From the NCBI GenBank assembly GCA_015345905.1, contig JADDTR010000003.1, positions 744,001 to 808,000 on the forward strand: a DNA stretch of 64,000 nucleotides. The letters run 5' to 3'. The notes under the pieces were generated by a model. The model searched no databases. It was given only the letters and a program-made list of their open reading frames with translations, and was not told the DNA's origin. Shown piece by piece: positions 24,170 to 34,317 of the stretch. The position numbers and the translations under genes are program-made. Position 1 is the stretch's first letter, and each line of letters begins with the position of its first letter. Source of the stretch: Aotearoamyces nothofagi (lineage: Eukaryota > Ascomycota > Leotiomycetes > Leotiales > Tympanidaceae).

Positions 24170-24542
24170 ATGTCCTCGAAGGGTAACGAAATCCCCGCAT
24201 TTGTCCTTGGCGCCCTCACGGCTGGTGGTGGAATTACGGGTTATATTCGCACTGGATCAGTCCCTTCGATTGTAGCCGGAGTAACAGTCGGTACCTTGGT
24301 ACATACAGTTATATCTCCAGAGAAGATCCACGGCTGACATATCACAGTACGGCCTCGGAGGATATAGAATCCAGAACAGACAGTCTTATGGTATCGAGCT
24401 GGCACTTCTTGCTTCGGCTGTCCTGGCAGGATCGTCCATTCCTCGGGCTATCAAGACCAAGAAGCCACTCCCAACGGCCTTGAGTGTGCTTGCGCTTTAC
24501 GGATTGTTCACGTATGCCACTGCTTACAGGTCACAGTTGTGA
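24170..24542 (+). CDS. TMEM14 (UPF0136) family small membrane protein
   Basis: Exons 24170-24298 and 24348-24542 join across a 49-nt intron to 107 residues, the usual size. The TMEM14 pattern is clear: FVLGALTAGGGITGYIRTGS, SIVAGVTVGTLYGLGGYR, GIELALLASAVLAGSSIPRA, and a last hydrophobic segment before TAYRSQL. Four short Gly/Ala-rich helices are expected. Human TMEM14C is needed for porphyrin import into mitochondria, and the yeast relative is Tmh11. The substrate of the fungal protein is not known. The gene diverges from OST2, with 330 bp between starts. Confidence 0.92.
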
Positions 24543-24813
24543 AAGGGGGCAGCGGACATCTCGGAAAATCTAGTCTTGGATCACCAAGCTGCAAGCTCAA
24601 TCAATCAATCAATCAGTCATGATTTTGTGATCAAATCAATCCGTGCTCGTAGTGAAGAGTCGCCATTCCTTATACCACTAACATGCCGTGACATGCCAAC
24701 CTCCAACCCTCCCGTACTCCCACGACTCTTCCCCACGCCTCCCAATGACGATAACTCCTTTTAAAATGCCCCTTCCGCCTTATTCGTACAACTAGACCAT
24801 GCACATATCCAGG

Positions 24814-25109
24814 CTACGAGTTCTGATCAATCTCGGCCCACTTCGTCTTGATATCCTCCTGCTTCGCCTTCGACATCTCCCGATTCGCCGCCGTCCTCTT
24901 CAACCGCTGCGCTCGCAGACACTTGTTGACATCCGTCTTGGCCGAATTGCACATGCCCATGCACTTCCACATGAAGCCTTTCGCGTGGCATTCGTCGAGG
25001 AGCGCCATGACCTCCTCGCAAGCTGCGGCGTGGTCAGCTAGCCAGGCCTCTCAATCCGCTGGGAGAACAACTCACCCGTATTATCTTTCGTATGCAGATG
25101 TGGATGCAT
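24814..25109 (-). CDS. CMC2: Cytochrome c oxidase biogenesis protein Cmc2 (twin CX9C)
   Basis: Exons 25076-25109 and 24814-25022 join to 80 residues. The protein begins MHPHLHTK and has the Cmc2 pattern of spaced cysteines: C-X9-C in ACEEVMALLDEC, then WKCMGMCNSAKTDVNKC, followed by LRAQRLKRTAANRE. Such proteins fold in the mitochondrial intermembrane space through the Mia40 relay and support complex IV assembly. Length and the initial MHP both fit Cmc2 better than Cmc1. The first exon is only 34 nt. Confidence 0.9.
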
Positions 25110-25307
25110 GATTCTCGACCTTCTTTCTCCGTTCAATACGGTCAATTCTGCGTCCTCAAGATGTTTGGTTGGAGCGGGTTCAGATGCGGCGTCCGCAGAT
25201 CCAAGAGCTAGATCCCGGCCGCGGCAACTTCCGGCGCATTTTATCGACGAGAGAATGTATCTCCCCCGCGATAGCAGCTGGACAAGACAACAGAATCTCT
25301 CCCCAAG

Positions 25308-25941
25308 ATGGCGTCACAACAAATCACGGCAAAGAAGCAGCAGGGTATTTACATGCCACTTGTGCAGCAGTAGAGTTTGCGCTGACGGGATTCCAGAGCT
25401 TCAGAATCAGTACTCGGCATATAAGAGCAGTCTGCAACAGATCGCCCAGAAGATCGGTGATGTCGAACAGGAAGCTGAGGAACACAAGTACGTCACTCTT
25501 GATATCTTTATCCCCCCTTCCTCTACATGCCCCATTGTCCATCCGTCACCCCCTTCACCAGAACCGTCACCAGCTAGCAGCGAGCCTGGCTAAATCCTTC
25601 CCCAGACTCGTCCTCGAGACCCTGAATCCGCTCCCCGGCAGCCGCAAATGCTTCCGCATGATCAACGGCGTCCTCATCGAGCGCACCGTGCAAGACGTCA
25701 TCCCGGCACTGAAGACAAACTCGGAAGGGCTAGGCAAGGTGCTGGAGGATCTGGTCAAGCAGTACAACAAACAGCAGCTTGAGATGGAGAAGTGGAAGGT
25801 ATGTCTGATCCAACCTCCTATCCATTCAGTTATATCTCTTTGAGATTTCCCAAGAAATCTTCAGAGAAGCCGCTGAGATCCAGTACAAAATACTGACTCC
25901 CATCACAGAAGAAGAACAACATCCAAGTCGTGCAGCAGTAG
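25308..25941 (+). CDS. GIM4: Prefoldin subunit 2 (Gim4)
   Basis: Four exons (25308-25344, 25397-25487, 25606-25798, 25909-25941) give 117 residues. The sequence is a beta-type prefoldin: LQNQYSAYKSSLQQIAQKIG, EEHKLVLETLNPLPGSRKCF, RMINGVLIERTVQDVIPAL and a final helix ending IQVVQQ. Two helices flank a short beta hairpin, forming a coiled-coil tentacle. Prefoldin delivers nascent actin and tubulin to the CCT chaperonin in the cytosol. The gene is divergent from CMC2, only 198 bp from its start. Confidence 0.93.
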
Positions 25942-27064
25942 ATTCGGTGCCGGTGCGGTGCGGATGGATCGAACGGACAGGGCGTTTTTGGCACATCTTT
26001 GCATAGCGATATGGCGTACGGACAAAGTAATTTTACAAGTGATTCTACCAAGAAAGAAAGAAGAGACAAAAAGGGGCAATCTATCACAGCGACTTCGTCT
26101 ACTCCCTCTAAGAAAAAAAACGTTCCCCCGTCATATCTCCCTCCTTTGACAAACTCCTCCCCCATCAAGCACACAACACCACCACCATCCAACACTTACT
26201 ACTACAGCCTCGCAATCACAGCCTTGCAACCACAACCTCCCAACCCACCCCTCCTCCAAAAAAAAGCAGCCCACCCGCCCTACGCATCCCGGATCCCCTA
26301 TGTGCTGTACAAGTACAAACGCCTCTCGCAGCAAGGCGCTTCAGCCCTCCCGAAGCCGAAGCCGTATCTTCCCCCATCCACATCTTCTTTTTCCCTCTTT
26401 CCAATCTTCCCACTCCTCTTTCCTGCGTTTCTCCCTCCGCCTCTCCCCTCTCTCTCTCTCCAACCGCCTTTCCCGCTCTCCGCCTGCCCGCCTTTTCATG
26501 CATTGCTGCCCTACCAGCCAGGCGCCCCCGTGGACCCTTGAACCTTGCCATGCACGTGCTCGTGCTCGTGCTATCACCGTACTATATTGCCAGCTTCCGA
26601 TGTTTGCCAGCGGCCAGTTGCCAGCTACAAGCCGCCAGCTATGAAGAGGACGGCGATTTTATCATCTCACTGCCGGGTTACGTGATCGTGCCTCGTTCTT
26701 GTACACGTGCTCTCTATGCAATGCCATCTCATCGTTGGCTTGGCTGGCTTGGTTAGTTAGCTGCCCAGAACAGCCTTGATTTGTTTGCCGATTCTGGTTT
26801 GTCCGTGTGCTGGCGCGAGGCTTAAACTTGAAACCAAGATCTGAAACGAAACGCATGTCTGAATCGCATGTGACGGGTATGGCAGACGGGGAAACGGGAC
26901 GAGGGCACGTGAGAGCACGTGAAAGCATATGGTCTGGTTGAGAATGGGGATTTGGGAATTGGAGGGCGGGTTGGAGTTAGGAATTTATAGCTTTGAATCT
27001 TGATAAGTTGATAGTTCTATCTGCCCCTGCGATATAATATAAATCAAGTAACCAACATCACAGC
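25942..27064. other. Convergent intergenic region with long pyrimidine-rich tract
   Basis: This 1.1 kb separates two convergent genes. The segment from about 26340 to 26500 is almost entirely C and T on the plus strand, including a CTCTCTCTCTC run (about 26449-26460), and creates low-complexity Pro/Ser/Leu reading frames on both strands. I do not accept any of these as genes. The palindrome-like CACGTG/GCACGTG words near 26555 and 26905 are too common to interpret. Confidence 0.5.
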
Positions 27065-28799
27065 TCAGAAGCCCTTCCAGTCCCTCGCCCCTTCCCACGC
27101 AAACGCAATCCTCAAAACCGTACACTCGTCCCACCACCTACCCACAATCTGCATACTAGCCGGCACCCTCGTGCCAGCGGCATTCACAAACCCAATCGGC
27201 ATCGCCAGCGCCGGGTGTCCAGTGGCGTTGAATGGGCACGTATTCTCGAGCTTGCCCAGCGTCTTGGCCATCTTGGTTATGGGGGAGTCGTCGTGCTTGG
27301 GCAGTGGGTCGGCAGGCGTGATTGTGGTGGGCATAATGAGCACGTCGTATGTGGAGAGGGCGTCGTCGTATTGCGAGGTGAGCTTGCGGATTAGATTGAT
27401 GGCTTTGGAATAGACGTGGGGATATCTTTCCCAGCAGTAGTCGCCTGCGAAGATGGCGTTCTTGCTCACAACGCTCATCTGTTGATCATCTCAGAGAGAG
27501 AAATGGAAATGCTGAGAAGGAGAAAAAATACCTTGTTTATTGAATCTGCTGTAAGCGGTAGCATCTTCTCGTATAAATCCGTAAGCATAACCTGCCGTCG
27601 TCCAGAAGCTTTTCCAGCACGTCCCATCACACTGCCTTGTTTGTGCGGCGCCGAATATCGCCGGTGCAATGGTATGCATGGGGATACTGACTTCTTCGAC
27701 TGTGGCGCCGAGTTCTTCAAAGACAGCAGCTGCGAGGCGGAATTTGGACTCGACGGCCGGGTCTTGGATCTTTGATGAGAGGCCTTCTTTTAGGATTCCT
27801 ATTTTGAGGCCTTTAATTCCTTGCTCTTTGGTGTCGAGGAGAATTTGGGAATATTTTGGTACATCTTTTGGGAATGGGGTCCCAGCTCTTTGTCTGTCAT
27901 CTAGACCATCGACGCCTGCTATTGCTTCCAATAGAATTGCGTTTTCTAAACATGTTCTCGTCATAGGACCGACGTAGTCCATGGTTGCTTCGTTACTCAC
28001 ACAACCCGTATAAGGAACTAACCCTGATGTAGCTTTGAATCCATACAAACCACAAAGACTCGCTGGAATCCTTATCGAACCTCCCTGATCTGCCCCAATA
28101 CCTAAATCAACCTTCCCAAGAGCTACCAAGTTTGCAGTTCCAGAACTGCTTCCTCCAGCACTATAGCCTCTCGCATATGGATTATGCACCATGCCGGTCG
28201 CTGCAGAGAAAGATGCTGCACTGACACTGAGATTCTCACAGACTGATTTACCAATGATTTCGCCGCCAGCATCAAGGATCCGTGCTATAATGGTAGCATC
28301 TGTTTTGGGAGTCCAGCCTGTGAAACTCTCGGTGCCGATTAGACATGGAACGCCGGCTACACAGATGTTGTCTTTGATACAGAGAGTTTTGCCTTTTAGG
28401 AGGTCTGATGATGGGGAGTTATGCTTGAGCGTGAAACGATAGGCCCAAGCATTGTCGGGATTGTCTTCTTTGGCTGGCCAGTAAACGTTTCCTCTTGGTG
28501 TCATGGAATAGTCTGGTTCAGGTTGATAGTCTGCACAAAGGGTTAAATCAAGATTCTTGAACATCTGAAACGACCGACCTTCCATCTCTTCAACGAACTG
28601 CATAGCGTTGCATGTTGCTGCTAGCAGCGTAGTGAATTCTAATTTTTCATTTCCGTCGAATTCGTAACCATACTTTGCAGCAATAGCAGTCATGTCATCC
28701 TCGGTGATATTGACACCACTATGGACAATGAGAATACACTTTAGTATAAGAAAGGCAATGGCAAGCTTACGATGCTGGAGTGACGGAGAGTAACGACAT
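27065..28799 (-). CDS. Amidase (amidase-signature family)
   Basis: Exons 28771-28799, 27532-28718 and 27065-27489 join to 546 residues. The amidase-signature triad is present: Lys125 in LCIKDNICVAG, the cis-Ser in the GYSAGGSSSGT motif (about 201-202) and the nucleophile Ser224 in GADQGGSIRIPAS. Such enzymes hydrolyse carboxamides to acid and ammonia; the natural substrate cannot be read from the sequence. It is a stand-alone fungal amidase, not GatA-like in length or termini, and has no targeting signal. The last intron is weakly defined: 42 nt with a GAG acceptor, chosen because it is the only option that keeps the frame. Confidence 0.85.
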
Positions 28800-30014
28800 G
28801 TTGGATTAGTGTTGTATGCTTCACCAACGGTAAAGAAGGGAACAAACTAGGAGATTGTATTCTCTATGGTGGTAGATATAAGAAACAGTTACATTTCTGG
28901 ACTGGCAATGATTCCAAGCCGACCACGGAGACTTGGAGTCGAGGTCATGGCTCCACCTGGTATATCAAGGCCAGAATTGCCAATCAATAACGGCGTGGAG
29001 CTCTTATCAGCTATCATATCGGCGGATCCGACGGAGTGCCATAATTTGTCGGTGTTCCGAACAGAAGAGAACATATCCATACTTTGAGTGATCGAGCACT
29101 TGCAGCTGAGAGCGATTAATCATGAACCAAGGGTTATATAAGACCCAGAGAATCCTTTCCAAGTACTCGTACGTGACGTTTCCTCGTTTATCGTGTCTTC
29201 AATCACCTATGGGTCTAAAATCCTAGACAGAGACCTGACACCCTCAAACAAAAAAGAAAGCAGTTTCTAGAAGACCATCACCCTCAGTCTCTCGCGGGCT
29301 ACTCTGGATATCCAAGCAAACATTGACATCTCCAGAAGTGCACGTGATGCCGCTACCACGTGATGGGCATCAAACGCTCGGTTGGGTAATACACAGTAGA
29401 CTGATGGGATCACGGCATACATTGATGGAGTGATGTTTCCGCTGTCCCCGTTGTTGTCGTTGGATTCTCGGCGACGAAAAACAAGGCTGGGTCACACGAT
29501 GCGCGTGCTGGAGGAGAGTGCAGAATAGATTAGTGAGTGAGGCTTTTGGATGCTAAGCAGAAGACAAAATGCACGATACATGTAGGTGGCTTGCAGGAGT
29601 TGCAGGAGTCGTAGGATGCCAACTTGAGCAAGCTGCATTCTTACGCCCTCCTGTTCCTTTTGATCTTTACCAGAAGGCTCGGCGAGCTGGTGAGGTATTT
29701 GAAGGCCAGCCAACACCAACCAAATCTGCGGCAGCTCCCAATCAGGAAAACATGGGCAGCTTCATTTTTCTATTGGCGACGACTCCAGACTGCACGGTGA
29801 TTGAGCGAAAGCCTTGCCTTAGTTGAGAGTTGGGAGTTGGGAGATGGAGGTTGGGTGTTGGGTATATCGGGTTCGGGTAAGATTATGGTGTTGATGTTGG
29901 GCTGGATACTCGCGAGGATTGGGTACCTTTGTTTTGGAGACGGGCCGGGACTGGCGGGGCAGGGCGAGGGGGGAGGGCGGGTGCAGGAGGCCGCCTGCAG
30001 AGAGAAATCAAATG

Positions 30015-30155
30015 CCCTGTAGGGAAGAACCGAATGCCCTACAGGGAGTGTAGATACCCTGTAGGGAAGAATCAAATACCCTATAGGCGAAATAGATGCC
30101 CTGTAGGGAAGACCCAAATACCCTATAGAGAGTACAGATAGGGTACCCTATAGGG
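30015..30155. repeat. Array of seven palindromic 10-mers CCCTRTAGGG, about 21 bp apart
   Basis: The cores lie at 30015, 30037, 30057, 30079, 30099, 30121 and 30146. Sequences are CCCTGTAGGG (three times), CCCTACAGGG, CCCTATAGGC, CCCTATAGAG and CCCTATAGGG. Spacing alternates 22, 20, 22, 20, 22, 25 bp, about two helical turns. The linkers also repeat (GAAGAAYC-type words). Confidence 0.85.
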
Positions 30156-30397
30156 AAAGGGTGGATAAATAGGTAGTAGAGACAGTACGTACAGTACAAG
30201 ACTACGGGGCAGCTACTCGTTACTGGCCTTGACAGCCGTGGCTGGGGCGTCTGTCTCTCGTACCTTGGGCCAGCTGGCGGGTGTCTCTCGTCCCTGGGAG
30301 GGGCCAGCTGGCAGGTGTTGGGGAGGGCACCAGCGCTGTTAGGGGAGCTGTTAGGGGACCTGTCACTCCTCCAGGTACCTGCGGTACGCTGTGGGCG

Positions 30398-30434
30398 ATC
30401 AATCAATCAATCAATCAATCAATCAGTCAATCAG
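30398..30434. repeat. ATCA microsatellite
   Basis: About nine ATCA/GTCA units in a row, with two single-base variants near the right end. A shorter run of the same motif lies at about 24597-24616. Confidence 0.85.
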
Positions 30435-31645
30435 TTAATCCAAGCTGTCCCACCGCCCCGTCCCCCAATCCCCCATCCTCCCAGCCTCCCCAGCCTCCCC
30501 CATCCGCTCCCCCAGCCTGCCGCTCCGTACCACGACATCTTTTCTTCCGTATGGTCGACAACTCACCCCCGACTCATCCACAGCTCACCGGCCGCATGGC
30601 AACAGACCACCTCCGACGCTTCTGCGGGCAAGCCTCACACGCCCCACAAGCCTCACCAAGCCTCGCTGCTGTACAGCTTCTCGCTGTGACTGGCAGAAAC
30701 TGGCCGTGGCTGGCTGATTGATAACTGGCCAATTCGTTGTTGTTCTCGACAACGCCCTTCTCTGTCCCCCAGAGCCGGAGCCTTTGTTCTCTGCACGCCC
30801 CTCCTACTGTAAGCATACGCGCCTCGCCGTCTGCCCTGCCTCTTCGCCGCTCTCACAGGTCAGATAGACACTGAAACTAACTCCTCCGTCAGATAATTAT
30901 TGCCCCGAAGCGACTGGAAAGGGCGTGGAAGACGGTCCGTTGCGAGCCTGCATGGGAGGATGATGGGATCCCGTTCATAGGTGACAGGGCACAGCGAGTG
31001 CATGGCGTGCATGGGTCGCAGCGACGAAAATCATGTCCGTATACATGAAGCTGGTTATACTATATATGTGCAGCAAATCACAAGTTCAGCTCTCAGCTGC
31101 CGTATCAGCTCGCGCTCGACAGCAACGGTCAGCTCTACAGACGGATAACAACAACGGCCGGTCACACAGCGATGGCCATAACAAGTAGATAGACGCGGTC
31201 TGCCTCGCAAGGGGAACACTGGGCCGATAGACCAATTGGTAGCAACCGCAGAATATTCGTGCCGTTGCAGGAAGTGCCGTAATTGCCATTTTATAGTTTA
31301 TGGTTCATACTGTAGTTTACAGCTCTGATTCTGGTTATTCCTGCCCTCTTAGCCGCCTTTCGGCAGCTTTTTTGTTGATATTCGAGTAGAACGCTACCGC
31401 CCGATGGAGTAGCTAAAGTCGACCTCCCGGCGCTGCCATCGATAATCGATAATACATACTATACTGCTATCCTGCCACTATCCTACTGCTGCCGTCGACG
31501 GGACTTTCTGGCTACCTTACCTTAACCTTCCTATCTGTCCCTTCCGTCACCAAGGTGCTGCACTCCTGCACTCCTGCACCTTCACTCAACCAACACCTGA
31601 CGCTTGTATCCGCGCCCCAAGGACGCTTCCAATTGTGAGCCCACC

Positions 31646-31668
31646 GTCCACGTCCACGTCCACGTCCA
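31646..31668. repeat. Short CCACGT tandem run
   Basis: About four units of a CCACGT hexamer within a C-rich stretch upstream of hapC. Confidence 0.7.
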
Positions 31669-32416
31669 CCGTGTCCCCGAGGCCGTCGAGCTCGTCGTTC
31701 AGCAGGAGCCAGTCCATCTGCAGCCGCTGCTGCCAACGCTTTGCGCCAATTCACTTTCCCCATCCATCCTGAGGCGCATCGTTGTCGCGTCGAGGCGCAG
31801 AGCCATCAACTGAGGTATGTCTGGCCTGATGGATTTCATACACCCAGATCTGGCGTGCATCGTGCCGGCAGCCCTATTCTTAAGAATTCCTGCGTGCCCT
31901 TGCTGTGCTTCCCCAAAGATCTTCCGTCGTGCCTCCAGACTCTGACGCGACCTTGCAGCTGCAGCCCATCTGCGACCCTAGGCAATACTACCGAGTATAG
32001 CATCCTTCGACGCCGAGAGTCCCAAGGGCCCGCCGACTGTCGCCCTCGTGCCAACTATCGGTGAAACGAGTCGGACCTGCAAGGTGGATACGCGCATACA
32101 CGTATCTCGTATCTTAGAAGAGAAGCTCTGTCCAGGCTAGTTAGTCTTCCAGCCAGCAGAAAGTAGCCAGCTGCCAGCACCAGCCAGCACCCGGTCCACA
32201 CCCTCTTCGACGTCACTCCGGCTATAGTCCCCCAGGCGCGTGAAGCCTTCCCGTCGAGGATTTGCACAGCCTAAGAAGTAAGAACAGACAAACGTGCGTC
32301 AGTCCAGTATACCGCAAGCCTTATCCGCAACGTAAGCAAACAGTTCACGGTCTACGTGGCATCCAAGCAAATTCGAGGAAGCTAGAATCCGAGGCCTGCA
32401 GGTAGCCAAATACATC

Positions 32417-33504
32417 ATGTCGGCATCCCCTCCAAAGGAACCGGACGTTGAACAAGGTGTACAGTCGCCGGATGACCCTGATGCACAAATGAATGAATCT
32501 CAGGACCCACACGCGGTGGGATTGGGCTACGAGTTTGAGGTCAAAGAGCAAGACAGATGGCTGCCAATAGCAAATGGTTAGTCCCTCCCTTGCCTTCGTT
32601 CTGATTTGCGCGCACAAAAGTCTCGAGTATCGCCTTCCGCAGATTGAAGCTCCTCGTGACTGGCATCGCTTCTTCTGTCATATCTGCTATACGCGCATGT
32701 TTGAGAATCCCACCACTCATTGAGCTGGGAGCGCAGACGCTTGAAGACAGGTGTGCCACGGCGGCGACAACACGTCCTATCATGTCCCCCGCTGCTTCTT
32801 CTAAATCTCCAGAGACGCCTCGCGCTTCTAGATCTAAGAAACATGATGTGGATTCTGACGCTAACATTCGTAACTTTGCGCCAGTCGCTCGAATCATGAA
32901 GACTGCCCTCCCAGAAAACGCAAAGATCGCAAAGGAAGCCAAGGAGTGTATGCAGGAATGCGTCAGCGAGTTCATCTCATTCATCACAAGCGAAGGTCCG
33001 TTCCGTTTGAGCACTCGAATCTTTTTTGGTCGGGCGCGTTTGCCATACTAAGTGTCCTATTACAGCCTCGGAGAAATGCCACCAAGAGAAGAGAAAGACG
33101 GTCAATGGTGAAGATATTCTGTTCGCCATGACCTCGTTGGGGTTTGAGAACTACGCCGAGGCCCTGAAGATCTATCTTGCAAAGTATCGCGAGGTAAGCA
33201 TACGCCTCGCAATGGATCATTCTGATGCCTCAATTTGCCACAAGACTGATAACCCACCCAGACACAATCGACGAGAGGAGAAAATCAACAACCCCGGCCT
33301 AGCAGTCAAGGATTTGGCGCAGGTGCAGCAGGCGGATCGGCTACAGCAGCAGGCGCATCATCGCTAGGAGGTGCCGAAGGGTCAAACAACATCCTTGGTG
33401 GAGCGCAAACGGAAGGCGCAGAGCATGATACCAGCGGCTTCGGAAATCTCTACGGAACGCAAGTACAGAGTGGCCACAATGGGGCTAGCGGAGAAGGCTA
33501 CTAG
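32417..33504 (+). CDS. hapC: CCAAT-binding factor subunit HapC (NF-YB, Hap3)
   Basis: Exons 32417-32576, 32885-32995, 33066-33193 and 33262-33504 join to 213 residues. The NF-YB histone fold starts at [20 protein letters not shown] and goes on through [60 protein letters not shown] and [10 protein letters not shown] Gly/Ala/Ser/Gln-rich tail follows. HapC pairs with HapE and then binds HapB to read CCAAT boxes; in fungi the complex controls iron, respiration and redox genes together with HapX. Intron 1 is 308 nt, far longer than others here, and interrupts the start of the fold after WLPIAN. Confidence 0.95.
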
Positions 33505-34317
33505 AGCAATCGAGCTTGCTCAGGTCACAGATCTGGCTCATCCGATGCCATTTATTTGATGGAGGACGAACGGGCTGTTAGCATTCTCGGAGTGTATAAG
33601 TATCGGTAGCTCTTGGGTGTTGTGGTTGGGTCACGGGGGGAGGGAGGGGAATGGATGGCATGGTAAATCTCTCTATATCCGACTGGGCTTCGTTGTATAT
33701 GAAGGCAGCGGTTCAAAAGTACAGGTCGGGCGGGTAACTTCTAGACTTTATTGCTCGTAATGAGCACTCCCTAGCTAAGTATTCCTTCAGAAAGCTTTCA
33801 GACAGCAAAGGCATAGTGCGCATGTAGGATAAACAGTCCCTCAAACAACAATGTATTTATTATGATACCAGAGAGGTCGTTGGGCGTTCGTGGTTGTGGC
33901 TATACGAACCCAGCAGCAGGCACGAAATATGCAAGCTATTCACGATAATATTGCTGAAGGCCTCATGTTGAATTGTACGGACGACTCATCATGAAGCTTC
34001 GTGCAAATATAAAATAATCCCTGGAGAAATCCTCCAGACTTCCCCGATGTCTCCATAATGGCACTGACGCTGTCTACTGCAACGACGCTAGAGGCCATCA
34101 AGGCTACAAAGCACGTGCACCGTTACAGACCAATGCGATAAGCGATGGAGTGACCCAAATTTCCTCGAACTTTTCGACAGAGCGGGCCCAAGCACGAGAT
34201 AAATTCCAACTCACGACCAACTTCCATTATATACTCGCACACTACACAATCTTTCACACGACATTTCCCATGACACCAACAAAGTCATCCTGAACGAGAG
34301 CCACTCGCTTTTTGTTC
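33505..34317. other. Intergenic region between hapC and RRN3
   Basis: This 0.8 kb between two genes on the same strand must hold the hapC 3' end and the RRN3 promoter. It shows a G-rich patch near 33637-33655 and no recognisable gene or repeat. Confidence 0.5.

Larger units (their letters stand above)
28800..32416. other. 3.6 kb gene-free region upstream of hapC
   Basis: This is the longest gene-free region of the window, between the divergent amidase and hapC starts. It contains only short frames with low-complexity Pro/Ser/Arg content. It holds the palindrome array at 30015-30155, an ATCA microsatellite at 30398 and a CCACGT run at 31646. The last kilobase is rich in C/T and short direct repeats, as might suit a long 5' UTR or regulatory region for hapC. 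Confidence 0.55.

Noticed and set aside
25999-26541. Forward Pro/Ser/Leu-rich open frame of about 180 codons
   Set aside because: Produced by a pyrimidine-rich tract; opposite-strand frames of Glu/Arg/Gly appear at the same place, as expected from low-complexity DNA.
29929-30141. Frame with alternating heptads such as CPVGKNR and IPYRRNR
   Set aside because: The periodicity comes from the 21-bp palindrome array, which gives seven-residue repeats in several frames on both strands.
30281-30721. Forward Pro-rich frame including an NQSINQSIS stretch
   Set aside because: The repeat comes from the ATCA microsatellite, and the rest is low-complexity; no codon pattern or domain.
32644-33051. Forward frame overlapping hapC
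   Set aside because: It spans hapC intron 1 and exon 2, sharing the true frame only in exon 2; the histone fold requires splicing from WLPIAN to VARIMK.
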